NCBI GenBank assembly: GCA_021323695.1
Contig: JAJPKN010000030.1
Span: 22,959 to 86,958 of the forward strand
DNA length: 64,000 nt
Reading direction: 5' to 3'
Origin: Actinomycetota bacterium
GTDB taxonomy: Bacteria; Actinomycetota; Acidimicrobiia; Acidimicrobiales; Palsa-688
Made by a program: the position numbers and the translations under genes. Positions 45,862 through 56,503 of this stretch are shown piece after piece. A model generated the notes under the pieces. The model saw nothing but the letters and a program-made list of their open reading frames with translations, was not told where the DNA came from and made no database searches. The stretch's first letter is position 1. Each line of letters opens with the position of its first letter.

Positions 45862-47067
45862 TCAACCGAGGAACTTGGCCAGACGAGCCATGCCTTCGGC
45901 CAAGTCCTCGTCGGCCAGGGCATAGGAGAACCGCCCACAGCCGGGGGCGCCGAACGCCTCCCCGGGCACGAAGGCCACCTTGGCCTCCTCGAGGAGGACC
46001 TCGGCCAGCTCCAGGGTCGAGCGGGCCACGCGCCCGGACGGGCCCAGGGGCCGGCCCAGGACGGCGCTGAAGCTGGGGAACGCGTAAAAGGCGCCTTGGG
46101 GCTCCGGGCAGACTACGCCCGGGAGGTTGGCCAGGGCCGCCACAATGGCCTGGCGGCGGCGGTCGTACACAGCCCGCATCTGCACGACGTCGTCCAGTGG
46201 GCCGCTGAGCGCGGCCAGGGCGGCGCGCTGGGCCACGTTGCACACGTTGGAAACCGAGTGGCTCTGCAGGTTGGCTGCGGCCTTGACAACGTCGGGCGGC
46301 CCGATCATCCAGCCGACCCGCCACCCGGTCATGGCGTAGGTCTTGGCCACCCCGTTCACCACCACGCAGCGCTCGGCCAGCTCGGGTACCACCACCGGCA
46401 CCGAGGCCATGCGGGCCGGCCCGTACACCAAGTGCTCGTAGATCTCGTCGGTCACCACCCACAAGCCCCGCTCGTGGGCCCACGCCCCGATGGCCCGCAC
46501 CTCGTCTTCGTTGTAGACGGTCCCGGTCGGGTTGGAGGGCGACACGAACAACAGCACCTTGGCCTTGGCTGTGCGCGCCCGCTCGAGCTGCTCGACCGAG
46601 ACCTTGTAACCGCTCTCAGGGGTGGTCGGCAGCTCCACCGGCACCCCCCCTGCCAGCCGCACCGCTTCTGGGTAGGTGGTCCAGTACGGGGCAGGCAGCA
46701 GCACCTCGTCGCCGGGGTCGAGCAAGGTGGCAAAAGCCTCCTCGATGGCCTGCTTGCCGCCGTTGGTGACCATGACCTGCTTTGCCTCCACCACGAAGCC
46801 GGTGTCTCGCGCCGTCTTGGCGGCGATAGCCTCCCGCAGCTCGGGCAAGCCCGCGGTGGGGGTGTAGTGGTGGTTGCGCGGGTCGCGGCAGGCGGCTACG
46901 GCCGCTTCCACGATGTGGGAAGGAGTGGGGAAGTCCGGCTCGCCCGCTCCGAAGCCGATCACGTCTTCGCCCGCGGCGCGCAAGGCCTTTGCCTTGGCGT
47001 CGATGGCCAGGGTGGCGGACTCGGTGACGGCAGCCACCCGGGAGGAGATCCGGTGCACAGGTGCCAT
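45862..47067 (-). CDS. aspC: Pyridoxal-phosphate aminotransferase, aspartate aminotransferase type
   Basis: Class I/II fold, 401 residues from [12 protein letters not shown]; ten further codons upstream are possible. Substrate-binding [10 protein letters not shown], the [12 protein letters not shown] segment and the PLP-Lys in [18 protein letters not shown] are all present, and an Arg-containing C terminus ([17 protein letters not shown]) fits AspAT of the Ib group. Divergent from the carboxypeptidase gene with about 110 bases between. Confidence 0.92.
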   Translation of the reverse strand: MAPVHRISSRVAAVTESATLAIDAKAKALRAAGEDVIGFGAGEPDFPTPSHIVEAAVAACRDPRNHHYTPTAGLPELREAIAAKTARDTGFVVEAKQVMVTNGGKQAIEEAFATLLDPGDEVLLPAPYWTTYPEAVRLAGGVPVELPTTPESGYKVSVEQLERARTAKAKVLLFVSPSNPTGTVYNEDEVRAIGAWAHERGLWVVTDEIYEHLVYGPARMASVPVVVPELAERCVVVNGVAKTYAMTGWRVGWMIGPPDVVKAAANLQSHSVSNVCNVAQRAALAALSGPLDDVVQMRAVYDRRRQAIVAALANLPGVVCPEPQGAFYAFPSFSAVLGRPLGPSGRVARSTLELAEVLLEEAKVAFVPGEAFGAPGCGRFSYALADEDLAEGMARLAKFLG

Positions 47068-47179
47068 GGGCCCATGGTCGCGCAGCCCGGTCCCCACCCA
47101 CCAGCCGGCCCAAAATTTGCGTTACCAAGCGGCTGTGCTACCGAGCAGCGCCCGCAGCCATTGGTAGCCTTGTGGCCGC

Positions 47180-48436
47180 TTGGCCCACTACCCTCACGCG
47201 CTCAGGGGCGCTCGGCCGCACTGGGGCTGGGCCCGAGCGACCGGTGCCATCGGTGCCCTCCTCGTCGCGTCCAGCTGCTGGGCGACGGGGGCCATGGCCT
47301 CGTCCCCGCCCCCTACGGCGCCACCGGCCAAGGTCCCGCTCCCCGAGGCCAAGGCCTACGTCTTGGTGGACGTCGGGACGGGCAACGTGCTTGCCGGGTA
47401 CAACGAGCGACGGCCTTTGCCCCCGGCCAGCCTGTCGAAGGTGCTCACCGCTCTCATCGCCGTCACCTACCTCCCCCCGGGTGCCACCGTCACCGCCACC
47501 GCTGCCACCGAGCGCGTCTACCCCAACCGGGTCGGGATGGAGGTGGGCAAGGCGTGGCCCCTGGCCGAGGTCCTCCATGCCCTGCTCATCATGTCGGCGA
47601 ACGACGCCGCCTATGCCATCGCCACCCGCATCTCCGGCCAGGTGCGGGACTTCGGCGCGGTCATGGCCCGTTCGGCCGCCCAGATCGGCATGTCCGACCA
47701 CCCGGTGCTCCACGACCCCGCCGGCCTGGACGGCACCGAGGGAACCGGGGGCGGCAACCTGGTCAGCGCTCGTGACCTGGCGATAGCTGGCCGCGACCTG
47801 CTTTTTGTGCCCGAACTGGCCCGCATCGTGGCCGAGAGCTCCTACCACTTCGTCGACCCCACCGGCCAGCTGCACTGGCTGGCCGGTACCAACTATGCGT
47901 TCATGGTCAGCTACCCGGGTGCCATCGGGGTCAAGACCGGCTTCACCGACCTCGCTGGCGCCTGCATCATGGCCGCCGCTCGAAGAGGGGGCCGCACCAT
48001 GCTCGCCGTCGTCCTGGACGGCTACAACCCGACGCAGACCGCCATCGACCTGCTCAACTTGGGCTTCGCAACACCTCCCAGCCAGGAAGCGGCTACGGAC
48101 CACCTGCCTGGGGTGGCCCTGCCCAAGCCGCCGGCTGCCCCCGCCAAGGCCAACCCGAGGCCTGGCCCGGCCGGCAGGATGCCCGCCGCCCCGGCCGGGC
48201 GTGGCCCCAAGGCGGCGCCCGGGCCGGCCGGGCGGGCACCGGGCCTCGCCTCCGCGGCCAGGCGCGCTGGCCGGGGGCGGGGTGCCAGCCAGGCCCTGCG
48301 GACCTGGCCGGCCGAGCTGGCCCTGCTGGCCAGCCTGGCAGCCATCGCCTATGCCCTCTCCGAGGTCGCCCGGGCGAACCGTGCCCGCTCCTACAGCCGC
48401 CGCCACAAGGGCGCCAACCGCTCCTACAGCCGCTGA
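47180..48436 (+). CDS. D-alanyl-D-alanine carboxypeptidase (S11)
   Basis: Trims peptidoglycan stem peptides. 418 residues. Signal peptide (about 1-40); the three active-site motifs are S84-L-S-K87, S139-A-N141 and K252-T-G254. A Pro/Ala/Gly/Arg-rich stretch (about 305-385) leads to a C-terminal hydrophobic helix (ELALLASLAAIAYALS) and a basic tail, which would anchor it to the membrane. The start codon is TTG; no better start gives the signal peptide. Confidence 0.93.
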   Translation: MAHYPHALRGARPHWGWARATGAIGALLVASSCWATGAMASSPPPTAPPAKVPLPEAKAYVLVDVGTGNVLAGYNERRPLPPASLSKVLTALIAVTYLPPGATVTATAATERVYPNRVGMEVGKAWPLAEVLHALLIMSANDAAYAIATRISGQVRDFGAVMARSAAQIGMSDHPVLHDPAGLDGTEGTGGGNLVSARDLAIAGRDLLFVPELARIVAESSYHFVDPTGQLHWLAGTNYAFMVSYPGAIGVKTGFTDLAGACIMAAARRGGRTMLAVVLDGYNPTQTAIDLLNLGFATPPSQEAATDHLPGVALPKPPAAPAKANPRPGPAGRMPAAPAGRGPKAAPGPAGRAPGLASAARRAGRGRGASQALRTWPAELALLASLAAIAYALSEVARANRARSYSRRHKGANRSYSR

Positions 48437-48456
48437 GCCGGCCGGCCAGGGGCTGC

Positions 48457-50268
48457 TCAGGAGAGCGCCGGCTGGCCCGGCGCAGCCGCAGGTGGCGGCA
48501 GCCGCAGCTCTCCCGGGGACCCGGCAGGCACCACCGGGTAGCGGGGAGGTACGGGGGCCAGGGGCTTATAGCCCAAGCCCAGGGCAGGGCGGGGGTCAGG
48601 TTCCCCACGGTTGGGCCAGTAGGCCATGGCTCGCTCGGCCATGGCCGTGATCGTGAGGGCCGGGTTGGCACCCGGGTTGGCGGGCAGGGCAGAGCCGTCC
48701 ACGATGTGCAGGCCAGGGCAGCCATAGACCCGGTGCCAAGGGTCGAGGACGCCTTCAGCCGGCGAGGCCCCGATGGCACAACCGCCCAGGAAGTGAGCGG
48801 TCATCGGCACGCCGAACGCCTCGCCCCAGGTGCCAGCCGGCCGGCCCCCGGTGCGGGCAGCCAGCCGGCGCACCACCTCATGGCCCACGGGCAACCAGGT
48901 CGGGTTGGGCTCGCCGTGGCCCTGGCGGCTGGTGAGCTTCACCCGGCCGAGGCTCCCCCGCCGGGCCGACACCACCAAGGAGTTGTCCCGGGCTTGCATC
49001 ACCAGGGCGATGATGGCCCGCTCCGACCAGCCCCGCAGGTCCAAGCTGGCCAGCACGTCGCCCGGGCGGCGGCACAGGGCCGCCAGCCCCCGCCTCCAGC
49101 GGCGGCCGGCGCTGCCGGCCGGGGGCTCCACCAGGGCCGTGCCGAACAAGCCCATCAGGTTGGAGCCGCGCCCGTAGCGCACGGGTTCGACCCGGGTCGC
49201 CGGTCCGGGGCAGAACGACGAGGTGATGGCGACGCCCCGGGTGAAGTCCAGCCCACCGGCTCGCCGTCGGGGGACGACAACCCCGAGGAGGGACTCGGAG
49301 TTGGTGCGCGTGAGCTGGCCCAACCGGGGGGACAGCCCGGGCAGCTTGCCCGCCAGGGCCAGGCTGTGCAAGAGCTTCTGGGTCCCGTAGGTGCCGGCGG
49401 CGAGGACGACCTGGCCGGCTCGCAGCCTGCGCCTCCCCCTGGGCGAGACCAGCCGGGCAGGGCCCGTGGGCACGGTCGCGACCTCCCAGCCGCCCCCGGG
49501 CAACGCCTCTAGGCTGCGCACCGTGGTGAGCGGGACGACCTCGGCCCCGGCCCGCTCCGCCAGGTACAGGTAGTTCACCAAGAGGGTGTTCTTGGCGCCG
49601 TGGCGGCACCCGGTCATGCACTCCCCGCACTGCCGGCATGCCCACCTGGACGGCCCGGCACCCCCGAAGAAGGGGTCCGGGTCGCTGGCCCCGGTGGCAG
49701 CCGGGCCGGCCCCCGAGGGGCGGGGCGGCGCCGGCCGGGCGCCGGGGGGGCCGAACCACACCCCCACCGGCGCCATGTGGAAGCTGGCCCCCGCTCCCAT
49801 TTCCTGGGCCACGGCCAACATGGCTTCGTCGGCAGGGGTGAGGACCGGGTTCTGCACCGCTCCCAGCACCCGGCGGGCCTGGTCGTAGTAAGGAGCGAGC
49901 TCGGCCTGCCAGTCGGTTATAGACGCCCATTGGCTGTCTTGGTAAAAGGAGGGCATCGGCTCGTACAAGGTGTTGGCGTAGTTGAGCGACCCCCCACCGA
50001 CACCCGCACCGGCCAGCACCACCACGTCCCGCAGCACGTGCAGGCGCTGGATGCCGAAGCAAAAGAGCCATGGTGCCCACAAGAAACGGGGCAGGTCCCA
50101 AGACGTGCGGGGGAGAGTCGTGGCATCGAAGCGCCGCCCGGCTTCCACCACGGCCACCCGGTAGCCCTTCTCCGCCAAGCGCAGGGCGGCCACCGACCCG
50201 CCGAAACCCGAGCCCACCACCACCACGTCGTAGTCGTGGTGGTCGTCGTCGCGTTCCCCGGCGGCCAC
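48457..50268 (-). CDS. GMC-family FAD oxidoreductase (cholesterol-oxidase-like)
   Basis: 603 residues. FAD-binding VVVVGSGFGGSVAALRLAEKG (15-35), then GAGVGGGSLNYANTLYEP, and the GMC C-terminal GCAIGASPAEGVLDPWHRVYGCPGLHIVDGSALP. At C211, C214, C217, C221 (CRQCGECMTGCRHGAKN) there is a CxxCxxCxxxC cluster like that of ferredoxins, also seen in ChoD-type proteins. Substrate is a sterol or other alcohol; not determinable. Follows ilvC by 75 bases. Confidence 0.9.
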   Translation of the reverse strand: MAAGERDDDHHDYDVVVVGSGFGGSVAALRLAEKGYRVAVVEAGRRFDATTLPRTSWDLPRFLWAPWLFCFGIQRLHVLRDVVVLAGAGVGGGSLNYANTLYEPMPSFYQDSQWASITDWQAELAPYYDQARRVLGAVQNPVLTPADEAMLAVAQEMGAGASFHMAPVGVWFGPPGARPAPPRPSGAGPAATGASDPDPFFGGAGPSRWACRQCGECMTGCRHGAKNTLLVNYLYLAERAGAEVVPLTTVRSLEALPGGGWEVATVPTGPARLVSPRGRRRLRAGQVVLAAGTYGTQKLLHSLALAGKLPGLSPRLGQLTRTNSESLLGVVVPRRRAGGLDFTRGVAITSSFCPGPATRVEPVRYGRGSNLMGLFGTALVEPPAGSAGRRWRRGLAALCRRPGDVLASLDLRGWSERAIIALVMQARDNSLVVSARRGSLGRVKLTSRQGHGEPNPTWLPVGHEVVRRLAARTGGRPAGTWGEAFGVPMTAHFLGGCAIGASPAEGVLDPWHRVYGCPGLHIVDGSALPANPGANPALTITAMAERAMAYWPNRGEPDPRPALGLGYKPLAPVPPRYPVVPAGSPGELRLPPPAAAPGQPALS

Positions 50269-50343
50269 TTCCCTCAGCTCCCCTGACCCGCGCCCGCTAA
50301 CCTGCCACCCTTGCCTGCGCCCGCCAACCTGCCCCCGGGACAG

Positions 50344-51369
<1,026 letters not shown>

Positions 51370-51377
51370 GGTTTCCT

Positions 51378-51437
51378 TTCGGTCTCGTGCGCGTCGGTCT
51401 CGTGCGCGTCGGTCTCGTGCGCGTCGGTGCCGTGCGC
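51378..51437 (-). repeat. Four-copy 15-bp repeat between ilvN and ilvC
   Basis: On the minus strand GCGCACGAGACCGAC occurs four times in tandem; the first copy has GCGCACGGCACCGAC, the last merges into the ilvC Shine-Dalgarno (GAAAGGAAACC). It fills essentially the whole spacer between the ilvN stop and the ilvC ATG. No stop codon falls in the ilvN +1 frame, so copy number changes only the spacing. Confidence 0.9.
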
Positions 51438-51438
51438 G

Positions 51439-52008
51439 CTAGCGCCGCCTGGCTGAGGCGGGCTGGCGCTCCAGCTTGGGCAGTGCCACCCTACCCGTCC
51501 GCTGCATCTCGATGATCCCATAGGGCCGGAGCAGTTCCTCGAAGTCGTCCAGCATGGAGGGCGAGCCGGCGAACATGACCGTGAGCGCCTCCTGGCCGAC
51601 GTCCACGACCGTCCCGCCAAATATCCTCACCAGGTCGCTCACTTCGCCCCGCGAGGGCCCCGGCCCACCGGGCGGCGCGCAGCGCACGCTGATCAACGCC
51701 AGCTCCCGCTCGACGGCCTCCCCCGGGGCCAGCTCGGTGATCTTGACCACGTTGACCAACTTGAACAGTTGCTTGGTGAGCTGCTCGGCGGAGGTCTCCT
51801 CCAAGTCGATCACGATGGTGATGCGGCTGAAGGCCTCGTTGTCGGTGGGCGCCACTGCCAGGGAGATGATGTTGAACCCCCGGCGGGCGAACAGGGCGGC
51901 GACCCGGGCCAGCACCCCGGCCCGGTTCTCGACGATGACCGAAAGGGTCTGGTGGTGGAGGTGGCCTCGGCCCGACACCCAGCCGGCGGTGGTAGTGGTG
52001 AAAGCCAT
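51439..52008 (-). CDS. ilvN: Acetolactate synthase small (regulatory) subunit
   Basis: ACT-domain subunit that gives valine feedback control. 189 residues from [13 protein letters not shown] domain motif HHQTLSVIVENRAGVLARVAALFARRGFNI; second half with ELALISVRC and FGGTVVDVG as in IlvN. The first ~17 residues are an extra stretch. Its ATG overlaps the ilvB stop (TGATG). Confidence 0.95.
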   Translation of the reverse strand: MAFTTTTAGWVSGRGHLHHQTLSVIVENRAGVLARVAALFARRGFNIISLAVAPTDNEAFSRITIVIDLEETSAEQLTKQLFKLVNVVKITELAPGEAVERELALISVRCAPPGGPGPSRGEVSDLVRIFGGTVVDVGQEALTVMFAGSPSMLDDFEELLRPYGIIEMQRTGRVALPKLERQPASARRR

Positions 52009-53750
52009 CACTGCACCACCTTCTCGCCCCCGGGGCGCAACGAGGGGTGCACGATGATGTCGCTGTTGGAGTGGCCAGCTGGCACCATCGGGAAGACTTT
52101 TTCCAGCCAGTCGGTGCGGAAGTCTATGACCACGGGGCGGTCGTCGACCGAGTTGGCCTTGTCGATCACCGGCTTGACGTCCTCGGGGGCGTCCACCTTG
52201 AAGGCAACGCAGCCCATGGCCTCTGCCCACTTCACATAGTCGGGCAGGTCCGGGGAAAGGTAGACCTCCGAATAGCGCTCCTCGTAGAACAGCTCCTGCC
52301 ATTGGCGGACCATGCCCAGGTAGGCGTTGTTCAATATGGCCACCTTGACCGGGATCCGCTCGCTCGAGGCCGTGACCAGCTCCTGGGCGGTCATCTGGAA
52401 GCACCCGTCGCCGTCTATGGCCCACACCGTGCGGTCGGGCCGGCCGACCTTGGCGCCCACGGCTGCCGGGACGGCGAAGCCCATGGTGCCCAGGCCACCG
52501 GAGTTGACCCAGGTGTACGGCTCCTCGAAGCGCCAGTACTGGCTGGCCCACATCTGGTGCTGGCCCACCCCGGCCACCACTATGGTGCCGGCCGGGCTCG
52601 AGTCCCTCAGCGCCTCGATGACTGCCTGCGGCTTCAGCCCCTCACCGTCGGCCTGCGGGTCGTAGTGGAGCGGGAAGCGGTCCTGCCATTCCCTTATGGC
52701 TGACCACCAAGCCGAGCGGTCGGCCTGGGGCTCGCCGGTCTCGGCCAGCACGCGCACCAGTTCCTCGATGACCAAGCGGCAGTCCCCCACTATGGGCACG
52801 TCCGCCTTGCGGATCTTGGACAGCTCGGCAGGGTCGATGTCGACGTGGACGACCTTGGCGTGGGGGGCAAAGCTGGAGGTCTGGCCCGTGACCCGGTCGT
52901 CGAAGCGGGTGCCCAGCGCGACCAGCAGGTCGGCTTCCTGCATCGCAGTCACGGCTGCATAGTTGCCGTGCATGCCCGGCATCCCCAGGCACTGGGGGTG
53001 GCTGTCAGGGAAAGCCCCCCGGGCCATGAGGGTGGTGACCACGGGGGCATTGGTGGCCTCTGCCAGCTGCCGGAGGGCCTCGGCAGCACGGGCTTTTAGG
53101 ATCCCGCCGCCGGCATAGATGACGGGGCGCTGCGAGCCACAGATGAGCCGGGCCGCCTCGCGCACCTGCCGGGGGTGGCCCTTCACGGTTGGCTTGTAGC
53201 CCGGCATCGAGTCGGAGACTTCCTCGTCGGTGGGCCAGTACCACTCCATCTTGGACTGTAGGACGTCCTTGGGTATGTCCAGCAGGACAGGCCCGGGCCT
53301 CCCACTGGTGGCCAGCAAGAAGGCCTGGCGGACGGCGAGGGGCACCTCCTCGGGGCTCATGAGCAGCTCGTTGTGCTTGGTGACAGAACGGGTGATCCCC
53401 ACCGTGTCGGCTTCTTGGAACGAGTCGCTCCCCAGGACGGCGCGGCTCACCTGGCCGGTGATGGCCACCATGGGGACCGAGTCCATGTACGCGTCGCACA
53501 GCGGCGTGACCAGGTTGGTCGCTCCCGGGCCGCTAGTAACCATCACCACCCCGGGCCGGCCGGTGACATGGGCATAGCCCTCCGCCATATGGCCGGCACC
53601 CTGCTCGTGGCGCACCAGTACGTGGCGGATCGGCGAGTCGAGGATCGGGTCGTAGGCGGGCAGGATCGCTCCTCCCGGGAGGCCGAAGACCACCTCGGTG
53701 TGCTCCATCTCCAAGCTCTTTATGAGGGCCTGTGCCCCTGTCATCTGCAT
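52008..53750 (-). CDS. ilvB: Acetolactate synthase large (catalytic) subunit
   Basis: ThDP enzyme that makes acetolactate and acetohydroxybutyrate. 580 residues from [14 protein letters not shown]. An open frame continues upstream but passes through the attenuator, so it is not coding. Glu in [22 protein letters not shown] and the ThDP motif [16 protein letters not shown]...[12 protein letters not shown] are present. GGAG lies eight bases before the ATG. Controlled by the leader described separately. Confidence 0.97.
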   Translation of the reverse strand: MQMTGAQALIKSLEMEHTEVVFGLPGGAILPAYDPILDSPIRHVLVRHEQGAGHMAEGYAHVTGRPGVVMVTSGPGATNLVTPLCDAYMDSVPMVAITGQVSRAVLGSDSFQEADTVGITRSVTKHNELLMSPEEVPLAVRQAFLLATSGRPGPVLLDIPKDVLQSKMEWYWPTDEEVSDSMPGYKPTVKGHPRQVREAARLICGSQRPVIYAGGGILKARAAEALRQLAEATNAPVVTTLMARGAFPDSHPQCLGMPGMHGNYAAVTAMQEADLLVALGTRFDDRVTGQTSSFAPHAKVVHVDIDPAELSKIRKADVPIVGDCRLVIEELVRVLAETGEPQADRSAWWSAIREWQDRFPLHYDPQADGEGLKPQAVIEALRDSSPAGTIVVAGVGQHQMWASQYWRFEEPYTWVNSGGLGTMGFAVPAAVGAKVGRPDRTVWAIDGDGCFQMTAQELVTASSERIPVKVAILNNAYLGMVRQWQELFYEERYSEVYLSPDLPDYVKWAEAMGCVAFKVDAPEDVKPVIDKANSVDDRPVVIDFRTDWLEKVFPMVPAGHSNSDIIVHPSLRPGGEKVVQ

Positions 53751-53791
53751 CGCTGTCACTCCATTGGTAACGGGCCGGGGAACGGCCGGGG

Positions 53792-53823
53792 AAACAAAAC
53801 GACCTCCCGGACGGGAGGTCGTT
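53792..53823 (-). terminator. Attenuator terminator before ilvB
   Basis: On the minus strand AACGACCTCCC and GGGAGGTCGTT form a perfect 11-bp stem around a 4-base loop, followed by TTTTGTTT. This is a textbook intrinsic terminator, 42 bases before the ilvB start, so transcription would usually stop here unless the leader signals otherwise. Confidence 0.9.
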
Positions 53824-53825
53824 CG

Positions 53826-53852
53826 ACGCACGCGCTGGATGGGCGCGTGCGT
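53826..53852 (-). promoter_or_regulatory. Second hairpin between leader peptide and terminator
   Basis: ACGCACGCGC and GCGCGTGCGT pair perfectly (10 bp) around a 7-base loop. Its 5' arm begins at the leader stop codon, so a ribosome stalled just upstream, on the Val/Leu/Ile codons, would affect its formation. It is a candidate pause or sequestering stem of the attenuator. Confidence 0.7.
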
Positions 53853-53938
53853 CAGGTGATGAGTACTACGACGAGGCCGGAGAAAGCCGCGCGGGCAGTG
53901 CCACCACTTGCAACCGTGCCTATGCGGGCCACTGCCAT
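53852..53938 (-). CDS. ilvBNC leader peptide
   Basis: A 28-codon frame beginning ATGGCAGTGGCC and ending [12 protein letters not shown]. Seven consecutive codons Leu, Val, Val, Val, Leu, Ile, Thr directly precede the stop: all three branched-chain amino acids plus threonine, the isoleucine precursor. It runs straight into the two hairpins before ilvB, the layout of attenuation control. No Shine-Dalgarno precedes it; the predicted start of transcription falls on its A, so it may be leaderless. Too short to be noticed as a gene. Confidence 0.88.
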   Translation of the reverse strand: MAVARIGTVASGGTARAAFSGLVVVLIT

Positions 53939-53945
53939 CCAGGCG

Positions 53946-53975
53946 ATATTGCCACAGCCTGGCGCCCACTTGCAA
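53946..53975 (-). promoter_or_regulatory. Promoter of the ilvBNC operon
   Basis: On the minus strand TTGCAA (53970-53975) and CAATAT (53946-53951) are separated by 18 bases. Transcription would begin about eight bases downstream of the -10, at or next to 53938, the first base of the leader ATG. It lies immediately after the HAD gene stop. Confidence 0.65.
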
Positions 53976-53976
53976 C

Positions 53977-54615
53977 TCAGGTGCCCGCCAGGGCCAGCCC
54001 GGCCCTCCCGAGCTCCTCCCGGAGCCCCTCTGGGGAGCGGAACACCAAGGCCTGGAACCCCAAGGCGGCGGCTACGTCGACATTGGCCTGCCGGTCGTCC
54101 ACGAACAGCGTCCTTTCGGGCTCCAGGGAGAACTTTTCGATCGCGAGCGCGAAGATCCGGGGATCGGGCTTGGCCAACCCGACCAGGCTGGAAATGACGT
54201 AGCCGTCAAAGGCGCGGAGGAAGTCGTACAGCCCCAGCCGGCGCTCCCAGGCCTCGCGCTCCATGTTGGAAAGGGCATAGCAGGGCACACCGGCAGCCTT
54301 GAGGTCCGTCAGGACCTGCACGCTGCCCTCCAGCACGCCCCCGACCATTTCCTCGTTGCGCTCAGCCCAGGCCCACACCAGCGCGGCTTGGCCCGGGTAA
54401 CGGGCAGCCAGTTCCGCGCACGCCTCCGCCACCGGCTTGCCCAGGTCCTGCTGGGCGTGCCACTCAGGGGTGCAGACGGTGGCCAGGAACAGTTCCATCG
54501 CCTGTTCGTCCCCACCGAACAGCTTGCGGTACAGGTGGCGGGGGTCCCAGTCTATGAAGACCCCGCCCAAGTCGAACACGACAGCCGACACCGTAGGGCG
54601 CGCAGCACCGGTCAC
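53977..54615 (-). CDS. HAD-family phosphatase (YihX-like)
   Basis: 212 residues. Nucleophile region [14 protein letters not shown]; the second Asp of the usual DxD is Gly, which is normal in the YihX/epoxide-hydrolase-N branch. Motif II YALSNM, motif III Lys in LAKPDPRIF, motif [15 protein letters not shown]. It is probably a sugar-phosphate phosphatase. Stop lies two bases before the ilv promoter. Confidence 0.88.
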   Translation of the reverse strand: MTGAARPTVSAVVFDLGGVFIDWDPRHLYRKLFGGDEQAMELFLATVCTPEWHAQQDLGKPVAEACAELAARYPGQAALVWAWAERNEEMVGGVLEGSVQVLTDLKAAGVPCYALSNMEREAWERRLGLYDFLRAFDGYVISSLVGLAKPDPRIFALAIEKFSLEPERTLFVDDRQANVDVAAALGFQALVFRSPEGLREELGRAGLALAGT

Positions 54616-54686
54616 GTCACTGCCAACCTAGCGGCAACGCCGGGCCAGGCCGCCCGGCGCCCTTCCTGCTGGCCCCTAGCTGGTGG

Positions 54687-56417
54687 TCAGGGGTCGGTCA
54701 CCGCGCCCCGGTCCGCGCCGCTCACCAGCCGGGCGTACTTGGCCAGGGCCCCGCTGCGGTAGCGGGGCTCGGGGGGCTTCCAGCCCGCCCTGCGCCGCTC
54801 CAGCTCGGCGGGGCCCACGTCCAGGTCCAGCCGGCGCGCCGGGACGTCGATCACCACGCGGTCGCCGTCGGCGACAAAGGCGATGGGGCCACCGTCGACC
54901 GCTTCGGGGGCCACGTGCCCGATGCACAGCCCGTGGGTCCCCCCGCTGAAACGCCCGTCGGTGACGAGCGCGCAATCGGCCCCCCGGCCGGCACCGTTCA
55001 TGGCCCCGGTAACCGCCAGCATCTCCCGCATCCCCGGCCCACCCTTGGGGCCCTCGTAGCGGATGACCACGACCGAGCCGGCCTGCACCCGGCCAGCCAT
55101 TATCGCGTCCAGGGCAGCCTGCTCGCCGTCGAAGACCCGGGCCACCCCCTCGAAGCGGTCGAAATCGAGGCCTGCCACCTTGACCACTGCCCCTCCGGGC
55201 GCCAGCGAGCCCCGCAGGATGGCCAAGCCCCCGTCGGCGTGCAGCGGCCGGCCCAGGGGCCGGACCACCTGGCCGTCGGGTGGGGGCGGGGCCAAGGCGG
55301 CGAGGTTCTCGGCCACCGTCTTGCCGCTCACGGTCAGGCACTCCCCGTTGACCAGGCCGGCTCCCATGAGCTCCTTCATGACCACGGGCAGGCCGCCGGT
55401 ACGGTCCAGGTCCACCATGTGGAACCGTCCGTGCGGCTTCATGTCGGCTATGTGGGGGGCACGGGCACCTATGCGGTCGAAGTCGTCCAGGGAGAGCTCC
55501 ACCCTGGCCTCGTGGGCGATGGCGAGCAAGTGCAGCACGGCATTGGTCGAGCCGCCCAGCGCCATCACCACCGCGATGGCGTTCTCGAAGGCCGCCTTGG
55601 TCATGATGTGGCGGGGCCGGATGCCCAGTTCCAGCAGCCTGACCACCGCCCGCCCGGACTCGTAGGCGTAGTCGTCTCGCCGGCGGTCAACGGCCGGGGC
55701 GCTCGAGCTGCCCGGGAGGGCCATGCCCAGCGCCTCCGCCGCGCAGGCCATGGTGTTGGCAGTGAACATGCCCGCGCAACTGCCCTCCGTGGGGCAGGCC
55801 CGCCGCTCGATGAGCGCCAGCTCCTCGTCGCTCAGCTTGCCCGCCGCTCGCGCCCCCAGCGCCTCGAAGACGCTGACGATGTCCAGCGTCTCGCCGTGCT
55901 GGCCGTGGCCAGGCAGGATCGTGCCCCCGTAGAGGAACACCGAGGGCAGGTCGAGCCGGGCGGCCGCCATCAGCATGCCGGGCAGCGACTTGTCGCAACC
56001 GGCGAAGGTGGCCAGGCCGTCCAGGCGCTCGGCATGCACCATGAGCTCGACCGAGTCGGCAATGACCTCCCGGCTCACGAGCGAGGCGCGCATGCCCTCA
56101 GTGCCCATGGAGATGCCGTCGGACACCGCGATGGTCACGAACTCGACCGGGTAGCCCCCCGCGTCCCGCACCCCCTGCTTGGCCCGCTTGGCCAGCCGGT
56201 CGAGCGGCAGGTTGCAGGGGGTCACTTCGTTCCACGACGACGCCACGCCAACCTGTGGCTTGTCCCAGTCGGCGTCGGTCATGCCGACCGCCCTCAGCAT
56301 GGCGCGTGCCGGGGCGCGCGCGGGCCAGTCGGTGACTTCGTGGCTACGGAGCTTGAGGTCGGCGGGCTGGGGTTGCCCGCTGGGGCTCCCCCCAGGGGGT
56401 TCTAGGTCGCTAGGCAT
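54687..56417 (-). CDS. ilvD: Dihydroxy-acid dehydratase
   Basis: Third step of valine and isoleucine synthesis. 576 residues. Three Cys at 68 ([10 protein letters not shown]), 141 ([10 protein letters not shown]) and 214 ([11 protein letters not shown]) are spaced 73 and 73 residues apart, as in the [2Fe-2S] type. C-terminal half has [20 protein letters not shown] with the catalytic Ser region. 86 bases separate it from gatB. Confidence 0.96.
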   Translation of the reverse strand: MPSDLEPPGGSPSGQPQPADLKLRSHEVTDWPARAPARAMLRAVGMTDADWDKPQVGVASSWNEVTPCNLPLDRLAKRAKQGVRDAGGYPVEFVTIAVSDGISMGTEGMRASLVSREVIADSVELMVHAERLDGLATFAGCDKSLPGMLMAAARLDLPSVFLYGGTILPGHGQHGETLDIVSVFEALGARAAGKLSDEELALIERRACPTEGSCAGMFTANTMACAAEALGMALPGSSSAPAVDRRRDDYAYESGRAVVRLLELGIRPRHIMTKAAFENAIAVVMALGGSTNAVLHLLAIAHEARVELSLDDFDRIGARAPHIADMKPHGRFHMVDLDRTGGLPVVMKELMGAGLVNGECLTVSGKTVAENLAALAPPPPDGQVVRPLGRPLHADGGLAILRGSLAPGGAVVKVAGLDFDRFEGVARVFDGEQAALDAIMAGRVQAGSVVVIRYEGPKGGPGMREMLAVTGAMNGAGRGADCALVTDGRFSGGTHGLCIGHVAPEAVDGGPIAFVADGDRVVIDVPARRLDLDVGPAELERRRAGWKPPEPRYRSGALAKYARLVSGADRGAVTDP

Positions 56418-56503
56418 ACCCGTACCTTAGGGTGCCGGCGGGGACGGCGGGCTCGGCTACTGACCACCAGCTACGCCAGCTCGACATCCCCCCGGAGGTG
56501 AGC

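Noticed and set aside
49150..49210. GGTTCGA-like string suggesting a tRNA T-arm
   Set aside because: It lies inside the GMC gene and has no partner stems; no tRNA is supported anywhere in the window.
53751..53975. N-terminal extension of IlvB by 75 residues
   Set aside because: It would translate the terminator hairpin and the leader region; conserved IlvB sequence starts at MQMTGAQAL with its own ribosome-binding site.
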